From Polyangiaceae bacterium (GTDB lineage Bacteria > Myxococcota_A > Polyangia > Polyangiales > Polyangiaceae): DNA of 64,000 nucleotides. The notes under the pieces were generated by a model. That model was not told the DNA's origin, did not search any database, and saw nothing but the letters and a program-made list of their open reading frames with translations. The DNA lies in the NCBI GenBank assembly GCA_025936045.1, contig JAICUB010000023.1, positions 46,109 through 110,108 of the forward strand. Reading direction: 5' to 3'. A program made the translations under genes and the position numbers. Positions 24,919 through 32,374 of the stretch are shown here, piece after piece. Position 1 is the first letter of the stretch; each line of letters starts with the position of its first letter.

Positions 24919-25391
24919 ACGAACTGCTCCAGTTCGAGCCTGTACTTCTGCGCCAGCGCCAAGAAGCGCTCGCTCGGCTCCGATGCGAGGTACTCCGTCA
25001 AGAGCGCCCGGTTCTTCTCGGGCGCCTTGAGCCCCTTCGAAACCAAGACGGCCTCGGGCTCGGCGATCTCCAAACGAACGAACTTGCCCGCGTACGCGGT
25101 TTCGTAGCGCGTTTCGCGCGGCATCCAAGCCTCCTGCCCGAGCGGATCGAGCTCGAAGCCGCGTTTCTCGAGCAGCTCCGCGAAACGCGTGCGCACGGCT
25201 TCTTCGTAGTCCGCCTTGACATCGACGTCGCGCGTCGCGAGCAGCTCGAGCAGCAGCTTCGACTCGAAGAGCGCGGCCTGCCCCAGTACCCGAATGCTGC
25301 AGGCGCGAAGGGGCGGGCGGCCGTCGACCCAGGCCGTCGCGTTGCGAGCCGCGATCCAGTCGTCGAGCTCCCGCGCCAATTCCGCAAGCAT
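24915..25391 (-). CDS. Nucleotidyltransferase-like protein (AbiEii-type resemblance)
   Basis: A 158-residue protein from ATG 25391. The central stretch (L-L-A-T-R-D-V-D-V-K-A-D-Y-E-E-A-V, then a beta stretch with F-V-R-L-E-I-A-E-P-E-A-V-L-V-S-K-G-L-K-A) resembles minimal nucleotidyltransferases of the AbiEii/DUF6036 type. In those, a D-x-D pair binds metal and a later Lys ('K' in the S-K/L-K-L segment) contacts the nucleotide. Here D-V-D-V supplies the acidic pair. The gene is first in a two-gene unit with an AT-rich inverted repeat just upstream. A toxin-antitoxin or abortive-infection role is plausible but unproven. Confidence 0.65.
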   Translation of the reverse strand: MLAELARELDDWIAARNATAWVDGRPPLRACSIRVLGQAALFESKLLLELLATRDVDVKADYEEAVRTRFAELLEKRGFELDPLGQEAWMPRETRYETAYAGKFVRLEIAEPEAVLVSKGLKAPEKNRALLTEYLASEPSERFLALAQKYRLELEQFV

Positions 25392-25414
25392 GCCTCAGCC
25401 TAGCACGCCGCTTA

Positions 25415-25444
25415 TACATACAAGTTTTAACCAATATGTATGTA
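25415..25444. promoter_or_regulatory. AT-rich inverted repeat, operator/promoter of the 25391-24403 unit
   Basis: Arms TACATAC (25415-25421) and GTATGTA (25438-25444) are perfect complements separated by 16 bp, in an AT-rich island of about 35 bp that stands out in this GC-rich DNA. It starts 24 bp upstream of the ATG at 25391. The spacing suits a dimeric repressor covering a promoter, as in self-regulated toxin-antitoxin units. Confidence 0.55.
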
Positions 25445-25540
25445 CAGCTGGCTCAGCTGCCGGAGCAGGTCGCGCCCGGCGCCTCGAAAAGCCACGGCCT
25501 GAAGTGAGCCTCTTTGGGCGCCGCCGACCACCGAGGGTGC

Positions 25541-25924
25541 ATGAAATCCGAACTCCGCTCGGGTTGGACGCTCGTGGTGATGATGGCCTGCCCGCTCCTG
25601 CTCGCCGCCTGTGAGGGCAAGTCGCCGGTCACGGCGCCGAGCTCGCTCGGCTTGGCGTGCGGAGACGTGCAGCCCGTCGTAAGCGGGGAGGTGGACGTGA
25701 GCGACACGCCGCCAGAATGTGGCCAAGGCGCCGTTTGTCTGCGGGGCGACGACGTGGCCGCCGGCGCCTCGACGAGCCCGGGCATGTGCACCTGCCGCTG
25801 CGACGGTCCCGACAATACGGGCCCCTTCTGCGCCTGCAGCGACGGCTTCGCTTGTCGCGAAGAGGTTCACGACCTCGGTGTTCGGGACGACCTGGCCGGC
25901 TCCTATTGCGTGCCGGCGGGATGA
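25541..25924 (+). CDS. Small Cys-rich lipoprotein
   Basis: A 127-residue protein from ATG 25541 (M-K-S-E-L-R-S-G-W), with a GAGGG-type ribosome site. Signal peptide with lipobox L-L-A-A-C, mature N-terminus C-E-G-K-S-P. The mature part holds ten further Cys residues, including a dense C-T-C-R-C-D cluster and C-A-C-S, resembling small disulfide-rich EGF-like folds. Function unknown. It is divergent from the 25391 unit; the inverted repeat upstream of that unit lies 97 bp before this start. Confidence 0.75.
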   Translation: MKSELRSGWTLVVMMACPLLLAACEGKSPVTAPSSLGLACGDVQPVVSGEVDVSDTPPECGQGAVCLRGDDVAAGASTSPGMCTCRCDGPDNTGPFCACSDGFACREEVHDLGVRDDLAGSYCVPAG

Positions 25925-26013
25925 GCTACACCGAAGCTCGCTTGGGTGTAGCGAAACAAGACCCCCAAATTCACGATCGAGGCGAGTGGTCCCCGGTGTA
26001 GACTGCCGGTCTC

Positions 26014-26703
26014 ATGGCGTTGCGTGAGGTGCGGTGGGTTCTGCCAGTGATCATGCTGTGCTCGTCAGCTGCGGCGACGGCGAGCGCCCAGGAACGCCCG
26101 GCGAGCGTTCCGCCTTCCCCGGCGCCGACTGCGCCCGTCACGCCCGCAGCGCCGCCGAGCACGCCGCCCACAGCGCCGCCGGCGGCCGCTCCGGCCGTAC
26201 CCCCCGGCTACATGCTCGTTCCGATCCCCTCGAACGCGGAGACCCGCTACGACGTCCAGTACCCGCAGCTCCGCGGCGCTCTCCCGCCGGGCATGGAGCT
26301 CCCGTACGAGGACGGCGACCCGATTCCGCCCGGCTATCGTCTGCGCAAGCAACGCCGTCGCGGGCTCATCATCGCGGGCTCGATCGTGACCGGGGTGCCC
26401 TGGGTACTCGGCGTGACCGCGGCGACTAGCGCGGACTTCGGCGACCACAGCGGTCTCCTCATCGTGCCCGTGCTCGGGCCGTGGCTCATGCTCGGGACGA
26501 ACGACGTGCGAGGCAGCTCCAAGGCGGGTGAGCGAGGTCTGCTCGTATTCGACGGCCTCATGCAGACGGCCGGTGCGGCCATGTTCTTCGCGGGCATGCT
26601 GGTTCCGCGCGTGCGCCTCGTGCGGAGCGACGTCGTCGTGAGCCTCGTGCCGCTCGAGCTCGGGCGGGGCGCGCACGGTTTCGGCGCCGCCGGCACGTTC
26701 TAG
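26014..26703 (+). CDS. Secreted/envelope protein with Pro-rich region and hydrophobic C-terminal spans
   Basis: A 229-residue protein with a classical signal peptide (M-A-L-R-E-V-R-W, hydrophobic core, cut after A-S-A). A Pro/Ala-rich stretch of about 40 residues comes next, then P-P-G-Y-M-L-V-P-I-P. A short R-K-Q-R-R-R-G cluster precedes two or three hydrophobic segments (about 117-145 and 150-165, and a third near 185-200). The pattern resembles short envelope proteins common in myxobacteria that begin with a Pro-rich spacer. No domain is recognised. It converges with the 26722 lipoprotein gene 18 bp away. Confidence 0.7.
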   Translation: MALREVRWVLPVIMLCSSAAATASAQERPASVPPSPAPTAPVTPAAPPSTPPTAPPAAAPAVPPGYMLVPIPSNAETRYDVQYPQLRGALPPGMELPYEDGDPIPPGYRLRKQRRRGLIIAGSIVTGVPWVLGVTAATSADFGDHSGLLIVPVLGPWLMLGTNDVRGSSKAGERGLLVFDGLMQTAGAAMFFAGMLVPRVRLVRSDVVVSLVPLELGRGAHGFGAAGTF

Positions 26704-26721
26704 GTCTCCCCGCGCCCCGCG

Positions 26722-27012
26722 CTAATTCAAGCAAATTTCCATGCGGTCCACCGTCTCGGCCTGCATGGCGCACTCGTATTGATGGCGCGACACCTTGCTC
26801 GAACATTCGGCGAAGGCCGGGTCTTCGGCGGCGCGTGCGCGCGCGGTCGCCTTGACCTTCTCGATTTCACCGGGCGTCACTTCGGGACGGTCGGAGTTCA
26901 CGAGCTTTTCGGTGTAGCGATCGAGCAGCGCCGTGCACTCGGCCGGAGTCGGCGGCTTGCCGCACGCCGTCACGAGGAGCGCCAGCAGCGCGGCGGGCTT
27001 CAGCGAAAGCAT
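26722..27012 (-). CDS. Small lipoprotein, paralogue of the upstream gene product
   Basis: A 96-residue lipoprotein from ATG 27012: signal M-L-S-L-K-P-A-A-L-L-A-L-L, lipobox L-V-T-A-C, mature start C-G-K-P-P-T-P-A-E-C. Cysteines near positions 26, 69, 80 and 94 recur in its neighbour, so the two appear to be tandem duplicates. The start lies inside the last 13 bp of the upstream gene, implying translational coupling. The mature domain is helical (L-L-D-R-Y-T-E-K, E-I-E-K-V-K-A). Function unknown. Confidence 0.75.
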   Translation of the reverse strand: MLSLKPAALLALLVTACGKPPTPAECTALLDRYTEKLVNSDRPEVTPGEIEKVKATARARAAEDPAFAECSSKVSRHQYECAMQAETVDRMEICLN

Positions 27013-27293
27013 TCTTTTTCGATTTGATCGGCGCTCTGCGCCTGGCGCACGCAATTCATCGCGGCCTGTGTCACGCGCCTGCCGACGCAACGGCGACTCA
27101 CGTCCTTCTTGAAGGACTCCTTGGCGAGCTTCACCTCGCTCTGCATCTGTTCTTCCCCCGCGTGCGCGTTCTTGAGCTCGAGTGTCGCGACGCGCTCGAC
27201 GATCTCTTCGCACTCCTTTTCGGTCGCGGGGTGTCCGCACCCGGCGCAAAGGCCCGAGAGCGCGAGCAACGTGAGGAGAACCAACTGACGCAT
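27000..27293 (-). CDS. Small lipoprotein, first of a tandem pair
   Basis: A 97-residue lipoprotein from ATG 27293: signal M-R-Q-L-V-L-L-T-L-L-A-L-S-G, lipobox L-C-A-G-C, mature start C-G-H-P-A-T-E-K-E-C. Its Cys spacing and the helical pattern (E-E-I-V-E-R-V, then C-V-G-R-R, then M-N-C-V-R-Q-A) match the downstream 26722-27012 product. The two genes overlap by 13 bp. It is divergent from the TPR gene at 27415. Confidence 0.75.
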   Translation of the reverse strand: MRQLVLLTLLALSGLCAGCGHPATEKECEEIVERVATLELKNAHAGEEQMQSEVKLAKESFKKDVSRRCVGRRVTQAAMNCVRQAQSADQIEKECFR

Positions 27294-27414
27294 CGCGGAG
27301 CGAGCCTGGACCGGGAGCGCGCCTCCCGCAAACGAGCTCGGCGGGACTTCCATAAGCGTGCTCGGCACTGCCGAAATCTGGACGCCTGTACAGGTGATGC
27401 TACGGTGAAGGGAG

Positions 27415-28191
27415 ATGACGCGCCTGCGCGCCGCCCCCTCGTCGGAGCCGCCGACCCCGGAGTCGATGCTGCAGAAGGCGAGTCTCGCGCGGACGCCGCT
27501 CAGCCGGGCCAAGTACGCCCGCCGCGGCCTCTCCCATCGCGGCACGCTCGACCGCACGACGCGGACGATGCTCCTCCGCCAGCTCTACCTTTCACACATG
27601 GAGGGCCGGCGCTTTGCCGAGGCGCTCCTCATTGCGGAGCAGATGCTCGAAGGCGCCGTCATGCCCGACGTGGCCCGGCAAGACGCGGCGCGCGCCTGCC
27701 TCGGGCTCGGGGACCGCGACCGTGCAATTTACCACCTCCGGATCGCGAGCCGGGTTAGCCCGGCGGCCCGCCGTGCGTTCCACCTTTGGACGCTCGGGAG
27801 CGTCTTATTTCTGACGGGGCATCACCGTGCGGCCGCGGGTGCTCTCGCGCGTGCGGCGCGTTGGGGCACCACGGACAAGCCGCTTTATCGCGCCCAGCTT
27901 TGGCTCGCGCGCCGCGCGGCCGGTGAAAGCGTCGGGGGCCTCGCCAGCGTGCGTGAACGGCTGGAGGAAGCACCCTGCGGCCAGGGTTACGGCCAGTTCG
28001 TGCTCGGCTCGCTCGCCTTCGCGCAGCGGGACGATCAGGACGCGGAGCGCTACCTCACGGCTTTCGTGCAGCGTGCGACGGGCGGCCGCGTGGCGCTCGA
28101 GGTCGCCCTCGCCGCCGAGGTCGCCCATGCCCGGCTGCTGCTCCGGCGCCTCCGCGCCCGGGGCCGGAAATCCAAGGCCAAGCGCGGCTGA
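27415..28191 (+). CDS. TPR-repeat protein
   Basis: A 258-residue helical protein. Repeats of about 34 residues show the TPR pattern of small/large alternation, for example G-R-R-F-A-E-A-L-L-I-A-E-Q-M-L, then A-R-A-C-L-G-L-G-D-R-D-R-A-I-Y-H-L, then L-W-T-L-G-S-V-L-F-L-T-G-H-H-R-A. It has no signal peptide or membrane span, and the C-terminus is strongly basic (R-R-L-R-A-R-G-R-K-S-K-A-K-R-G), so it is probably cytoplasmic and perhaps nucleic-acid- or membrane-associated. It ends 39 bp before the DsbD-like gene on the same strand, so the two may share a transcript. Confidence 0.8.
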   Translation: MTRLRAAPSSEPPTPESMLQKASLARTPLSRAKYARRGLSHRGTLDRTTRTMLLRQLYLSHMEGRRFAEALLIAEQMLEGAVMPDVARQDAARACLGLGDRDRAIYHLRIASRVSPAARRAFHLWTLGSVLFLTGHHRAAAGALARAARWGTTDKPLYRAQLWLARRAAGESVGGLASVRERLEEAPCGQGYGQFVLGSLAFAQRDDQDAERYLTAFVQRATGGRVALEVALAAEVAHARLLLRRLRARGRKSKAKRG

Positions 28192-28230
28192 AACCGCGGG
28201 GCCTCCGCCGCAGTACAATGGGTTGGAAGC

Positions 28231-29463
28231 ATGCCCGCCACCGACGCCTTCACCGAAGCGCTCGCGCGCGGTCCCGTTTACGCGGCCCTGGCGGCGCTCG
28301 CGGGCGGGTTCGTCGTGAGCCTCACTCCTTGCGTTTATCCGATGGTCGCCGTCACGGTCAGCGTCTTCGGCGCGCGTGAGGCGAAAAGCCGGTGGGAGGG
28401 CGCGGCGCTCTCGGCCGCGTTCGTGCTCGGCATCGTCGCGATGTTCGTGCCGCTCGGCGTCGCCGCGGGCCTCACGGGCTCCATTTTCGGCTCCGTGCTC
28501 CAGAACCGCTGGGTCATCGTCGCGATGGCGCTGCTCTTCCTCGCGCTCGCGGTGTCGCTCTTCGGCGCCTTCGAGCTCGCGCTGCCCGCCGCGCTCACGA
28601 ACCGCCTCGCCATGCTCGGCGGCCTCGGCTACCGCGGCGCATTTTTGCTCGGCCTCGCGTGCGGCCTCATCGCCTCGCCCTGCACCGGGCCCGTGCTGAC
28701 GGGCATCCTCGCGTGGATCGCGAAGACGAAGAGCGCCGGGCTCGGCGCGCTCGCGATGGGCGCGTTCGCGCTCGGGCTCGGCATCCCGTTTTTCGTCGTG
28801 GGTACCTTCGCGGTGCAGCTTCCGAAGAGCGGCCGCTGGATGGTGCACGTCAAATCGATCCTCGGCATCGTGCTCGTGGTCGTCGCGCTCTACTTCCTGA
28901 ACAACGCCTTTCCGCTGCTCGGCGCCTACGTGCACCCGAGCACGGTCTTGTGGCTGGCTGCCGGCGTCGCCGTCGTGCTCGGCCTGGGCCTCGGCGCCGT
29001 GCATCGCGAGTTCAGCGATCCGGTGACGGGCGTGAAGGTCGCGAAGGGCGTCGGCTTGTTCCTCACGAGCGGCGGCCTGTTCGCGCTCGTGCTCGGGATG
29101 GTGAAGCCGGCTGAGGCGCTCGCGTGGCAGCAGGGCAACGTCGACGGCGCGCGCGAGCGCGCGTTGCGCGAGAGCCGCCCCATGATCGTCGATTTCACCG
29201 CGGCCTGGTGCGGCGCGTGCAAAGAGCTCGACAAGGCGACGTTCTCGGCGCCGCCCGTCGGCGTCGAGCTCGGCCGCTTCGTCGCCGTGCGCGTGGACGC
29301 GACGAACGACGAGGACCCGAAGGTCGGCGCCGCGCTCCAGCGCTTCGGCGTGCGCGGCCTGCCCACCGTCGTCATCTTCGATTCGCACGGGAAGGAAGCG
29401 CTCCGCTACACGGATTTCGTGCCGCCCGAGCCGTTCCTCGCGTCCATCAAAGCCGTCGACTGA
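28231..29463 (+). CDS. DsbD-family thiol:disulfide interchange protein
   Basis: Transfers reducing power from cytoplasmic thioredoxin across the inner membrane. It is 410 residues, lacking the N-terminal periplasmic DsbD-alpha domain. About eight spans occupy residues 15-300, with the functional Cys motifs L-T-P-C-V-Y-P-M (first) and I-A-S-P-C-T-G-P (second). The C-terminal thioredoxin domain (about 305-410) has D-F-T-A-A-W-C-G-A-C-K with the active pair Cys327/Cys330 and cis-Pro in G-L-P-T-V-V. It may support cytochrome c maturation or periplasmic reduction; a CxxCH lipoprotein is encoded about 6 kb away. Confidence 0.92.
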   Translation: MPATDAFTEALARGPVYAALAALAGGFVVSLTPCVYPMVAVTVSVFGAREAKSRWEGAALSAAFVLGIVAMFVPLGVAAGLTGSIFGSVLQNRWVIVAMALLFLALAVSLFGAFELALPAALTNRLAMLGGLGYRGAFLLGLACGLIASPCTGPVLTGILAWIAKTKSAGLGALAMGAFALGLGIPFFVVGTFAVQLPKSGRWMVHVKSILGIVLVVVALYFLNNAFPLLGAYVHPSTVLWLAAGVAVVLGLGLGAVHREFSDPVTGVKVAKGVGLFLTSGGLFALVLGMVKPAEALAWQQGNVDGARERALRESRPMIVDFTAAWCGACKELDKATFSAPPVGVELGRFVAVRVDATNDEDPKVGAALQRFGVRGLPTVVIFDSHGKEALRYTDFVPPEPFLASIKAVD

Positions 29464-29514
29464 CGGCCGCCGTGGCGCGACCGAACGGCTCCTTCGTCGA
29501 AAAGGAGAGAGCCC

Positions 29515-29916
29515 ATGGCCAGTGTTCAAGTTCGGTACATCGTCAACGACGTCGACGCCGCGCTCCGCTTTTATCGCGACGCACTCGGCTTCACCGAGGT
29601 GATGCACCCCGCGCCCTCCTTCGCCATGCTCACGCGCGGGGAGCTTCGCCTCGTGCTGAGCGCGTCGAATCCGAACGCGGGCGGCGGCCAACCGATGCCG
29701 GACGGCCAAGCGCAAAAACCGGGCGGCTGGAATCGCTTTGCGATCGAAGTCGAGAACCTCGAGGACTTCGTGGCGAAGCTCACGGCCACGGGAGCGCACT
29801 TTCGTAACGAGATCGTGCGCGGCGTCGGCGGCAAACAAATCCTGCTCGAGGATCCGTCCGGCAACCCGATCGAGCTCTTCCAGCCCACGCGCGCGGAAGC
29901 CAAGCTCGAGCACTAG
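29515..29916 (+). CDS. VOC-superfamily (glyoxalase-like) protein
   Basis: A 133-residue single VOC module starting V-R-Y-I-V-N-D-V-D-A-A-L-R-F-Y-R-D-A-L-G-F-T, the classical first beta-alpha unit. A matching second unit (R-F-A-I-E-V-E-N-L-E-D-F-V-A-K-L) ends in L-L-E-D-P-S-G-N-P-I-E-L-F. VOC proteins are metal-dependent isomerases, dioxygenases or resistance proteins. The E-L-F glutamate is a usual metal ligand; the other ligands cannot be fixed by eye. AGGAGAGAG precedes the ATG. Substrate unknown. Confidence 0.88.
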   Translation: MASVQVRYIVNDVDAALRFYRDALGFTEVMHPAPSFAMLTRGELRLVLSASNPNAGGGQPMPDGQAQKPGGWNRFAIEVENLEDFVAKLTATGAHFRNEIVRGVGGKQILLEDPSGNPIELFQPTRAEAKLEH

Positions 29917-29960
29917 CCGCGCACGCACCTCCGTGCGACCCTTCTCGCCATGGTGGGTAA

Positions 29961-30494
29961 ATGAGAGAGCGCAGCCACACGTCACGGTCGCGCGGAGAAA
30001 CCCGTACACCACCGTTCACTGCCGCGCCGACGGCGTGGGCGCTCCGACGCGTGACGGCGCTGCTCCTCGTGCTCGCCCTCGGTTGCAGCCGTGCCGGCGC
30101 CTCGCACAAGCCGAACGCGCCCGCGGGGCGGCGGACGGGCCTGCCCGGCGAGGTCATGAGCTACCGCTTGCTCTTGCGCGATAACCCCGTCGATCCGGGC
30201 GAGGCCTTTCGCTGTTACGGTCACTGCCAGGATCGCGCGAGCCCGAAGGCATACGTGGATTGCCTCTCGGCGTGCCCCGGCTTCGAGGTAGACCAAGGGG
30301 TCGCGTGCGACGAACACGACGTGCCGCCCGCGGCCGCGTGCTTGACGGTGCACAAAATCCCCGCGAAGGAGGTCGACGCCGGCTTGGTCGTGCTCGCCGT
30401 CGTAGGCAGCTACGCGCTCGTCGTCGGCGTCGCCTCCGTCTGCGCCATGTCGCATTCGCAATGCGGCAACGACACCTACCCTCCGCCCCACTGA
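29961..30494 (+). CDS. Cys-rich lipoprotein with one membrane segment
   Basis: A 177-residue frame. The likely lipoprotein signal is internal: V-T-A-L-L-L-V-L-A-L-G-C begins at a GTG (30051), which would give a 147-residue preprotein. ATG 29961 adds 30 Arg/Thr-rich residues. The mature part has paired cysteines (C-Y-G-H-C, C-L-S-A-C) suggesting disulfides, and a second hydrophobic segment (L-V-V-L-A-V-V-G-S-Y-A-L-V-V-G-V-A). It converges with the BamA-like gene, with 9 bp between stops. Function unknown. Confidence 0.65.
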   Translation: MRERSHTSRSRGETRTPPFTAAPTAWALRRVTALLLVLALGCSRAGASHKPNAPAGRRTGLPGEVMSYRLLLRDNPVDPGEAFRCYGHCQDRASPKAYVDCLSACPGFEVDQGVACDEHDVPPAAACLTVHKIPAKEVDAGLVVLAVVGSYALVVGVASVCAMSHSQCGNDTYPPPH

Positions 30495-30503
30495 GCCGGT
30501 AGC

Positions 30504-32354
30504 TCACTCGACCGGTGGCGGCCCCACCGTGGGCACGTCGGCGACCGAAAACGCCTGGCCGAACGTGGCCGAGACGACGGGGCGGAACGGCTCCGTCGAG
30601 CCCGGGACCCGCTGCGGATGGATCGGAAAGCCGACGTCGATACGTAGCCCGGCGCGCTCGATGACGGGGGTGACCACGCGGAGCCCGAAGCCGGCCGACG
30701 ACTCCGCGAAGAGGCGCGACAGCGCGGGACCCGCCGCCGCGGCGTCGTAGAACGCGACCGCGCCGACTTGCTCGGTCGCGAGCGCGAGCGCCGGCGAGCG
30801 GTACTCGAGATTGAGCACGGCGTTGCTCGGGCCGACCAGGTATCCGGGTGCGTAGCCGCGCAAGCGGTCGTCGCCGCCGAAGGCGTCGGTCTGCAGCAGA
30901 CGATTGTGGCTTCGCGCGGTGATGCGGGCGTCCTCGACGAAACGGCCGAAGCCGAGCCGCGGGGTCACGACCCGCAAGCGCAGCGAGACGCGGCGGTCTT
31001 CGAGCGCGGAGAGTCCCGCGTCCCACTCCGTGCTGCCTTCGACGGCAGCGCGGGCGAATCCGTCGAGCAGCGGAAGTGTTTCCTGGAAGGAAGCGTCGAG
31101 GCCGAGCACCGCGTGCCGTTCTCCGAGCGTGGGGTTGCTCGTCGGGAGCCAGAGCATGCCGGGCGTGACCCCGATGAGGACGTTGTGCCCGAGCCGGTAG
31201 TCTTCCTGGAACCCCAGCGTTTCGACCTCGTAGGTGCGAAGAAAGTCGCTCGTGTACTCGTGCCATTGCAAAAACGGTCCCGCGCGCGCGTTCGACGCGG
31301 GAACGCCGGCCGCGTCCCGAAAGGCTCGGACGGCGGGCTCCCCGGCGCTCTGCGTGGCGCTCGGGAGCCGGTAACGCTCGCGCGTGGCGGCGAGCCCGAC
31401 GGTGAAGTCGTGCTTGTCACGCCAGCCCACCGAACGGGTGACAGCGGCCGTTCCGCGCTCGCGCTCGCTCTGCCACTCGAAGGGCAACGCGACCCCTGCC
31501 GGCGTCGTGAAGGTGCGGAGGTCGCCGCCGAAGAATTTGCGGCTCATTTCGCTGCGCCAATCGACGGCCGCGAACCAACTCCATGGGGAGCGGCTGCTGC
31601 GGAACGGTCGAACGACCTGGACGGCGCCGAAAGAGCCTTCGACCTCGCCGCTCGTTCGATTGACGACGGCGTTGGCGTCGAGCACGAGCGTGAGCCAACG
31701 GCCGTCGATGCGCGGAATGCGATAGTCGGCGCCGACGGACCAAGCAGCCGGATCGTAGCCGATACGCGCGAAGACCGCGTGGTGCGTACCGAGCAAGTTC
31801 GACTCTTGGGGCTCGAGCCGCAGGCGCGAGACACCCTTGTTGTCGGCGTCGAAATCGAAATCCAGCAGCAGGCTCCAAACGTCCTTCGTGATCACGACCA
31901 GTCGAACGCGGTCGGGGGCGCTGCCGGTCAAGGCGACGCAAACGACGAGCGAGAACTGCGGCGAGGTGCGTAGGTTTCGCGCGCTTTCGTCGGCGAGCAC
32001 CTGCGAGTAGCGCTCACCCCGCCGCAGCAAGAGCTCGCGCGTAATGACGTAGTCGCGCGTGCGTACGTGCACGACGTTGAACGCCGTCGGCAGCGGATCG
32101 CGCGGTTCGACCGGGTCGAGCACCACGAGGTCGACACGCTCGACGAGCTTACCTTCGGGCGCCGTATCGACGTGCCCGCCGAGAGCCTGCTCCGCTCCGC
32201 GAATGGCGACGATTTCGTACGGCGAGTAGCGACCGCTCCGCGAGACGGGTTGCGGCTCTGCCTGGGCGCCGCTCGGACGCGCCGAGAGCCCGAGCGCGAA
32301 CGCGAACGCGAGGGAGAGCCCTCGCGCGTGGTCTCGGCGCAAGGCTCGAACCAA
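30504..32354 (-). CDS. BamA/TamA (Omp85-type) outer-membrane beta-barrel protein
   Basis: A 616-residue protein from a TTG at 32354 with a signal peptide (ending near S-G-A-Q-A). A POTRA-like domain covers about 90-170 (V-V-H-V-R-T-R-D-Y-V-I-T-R-E-L-L-L-R-R-G-E-R-Y, then L-R-T-S-P-Q-F). The rest is amphipathic strands typical of a barrel, with the conserved L6-loop motif G-G-D-D-R-L-R-G-Y near residue 500 (family V/L-R-G-Y). With a single POTRA it is shorter than BamA (five POTRA), so an accessory transporter or assembly factor is likelier than the essential BamA. It is the last gene after the kinase/regulator pair, 20 bp downstream. Confidence 0.85.
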   Translation of the reverse strand: MVRALRRDHARGLSLAFAFALGLSARPSGAQAEPQPVSRSGRYSPYEIVAIRGAEQALGGHVDTAPEGKLVERVDLVVLDPVEPRDPLPTAFNVVHVRTRDYVITRELLLRRGERYSQVLADESARNLRTSPQFSLVVCVALTGSAPDRVRLVVITKDVWSLLLDFDFDADNKGVSRLRLEPQESNLLGTHHAVFARIGYDPAAWSVGADYRIPRIDGRWLTLVLDANAVVNRTSGEVEGSFGAVQVVRPFRSSRSPWSWFAAVDWRSEMSRKFFGGDLRTFTTPAGVALPFEWQSERERGTAAVTRSVGWRDKHDFTVGLAATRERYRLPSATQSAGEPAVRAFRDAAGVPASNARAGPFLQWHEYTSDFLRTYEVETLGFQEDYRLGHNVLIGVTPGMLWLPTSNPTLGERHAVLGLDASFQETLPLLDGFARAAVEGSTEWDAGLSALEDRRVSLRLRVVTPRLGFGRFVEDARITARSHNRLLQTDAFGGDDRLRGYAPGYLVGPSNAVLNLEYRSPALALATEQVGAVAFYDAAAAGPALSRLFAESSAGFGLRVVTPVIERAGLRIDVGFPIHPQRVPGSTEPFRPVVSATFGQAFSVADVPTVGPPPVE

Positions 32355-32374
32355 CCCGCAAAGCCGCCTCGCGT

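Noticed and set aside
27805..30012. 735-codon minus-strand frame
   Set aside because: It is antisense to the DsbD-like and VOC genes; His/Glu/Arg-rich without a fold.
30504..32354. Essential BamA assignment
   Set aside because: Only one POTRA-like unit is visible, whereas BamA normally has five; an Omp85-type family label is safer.
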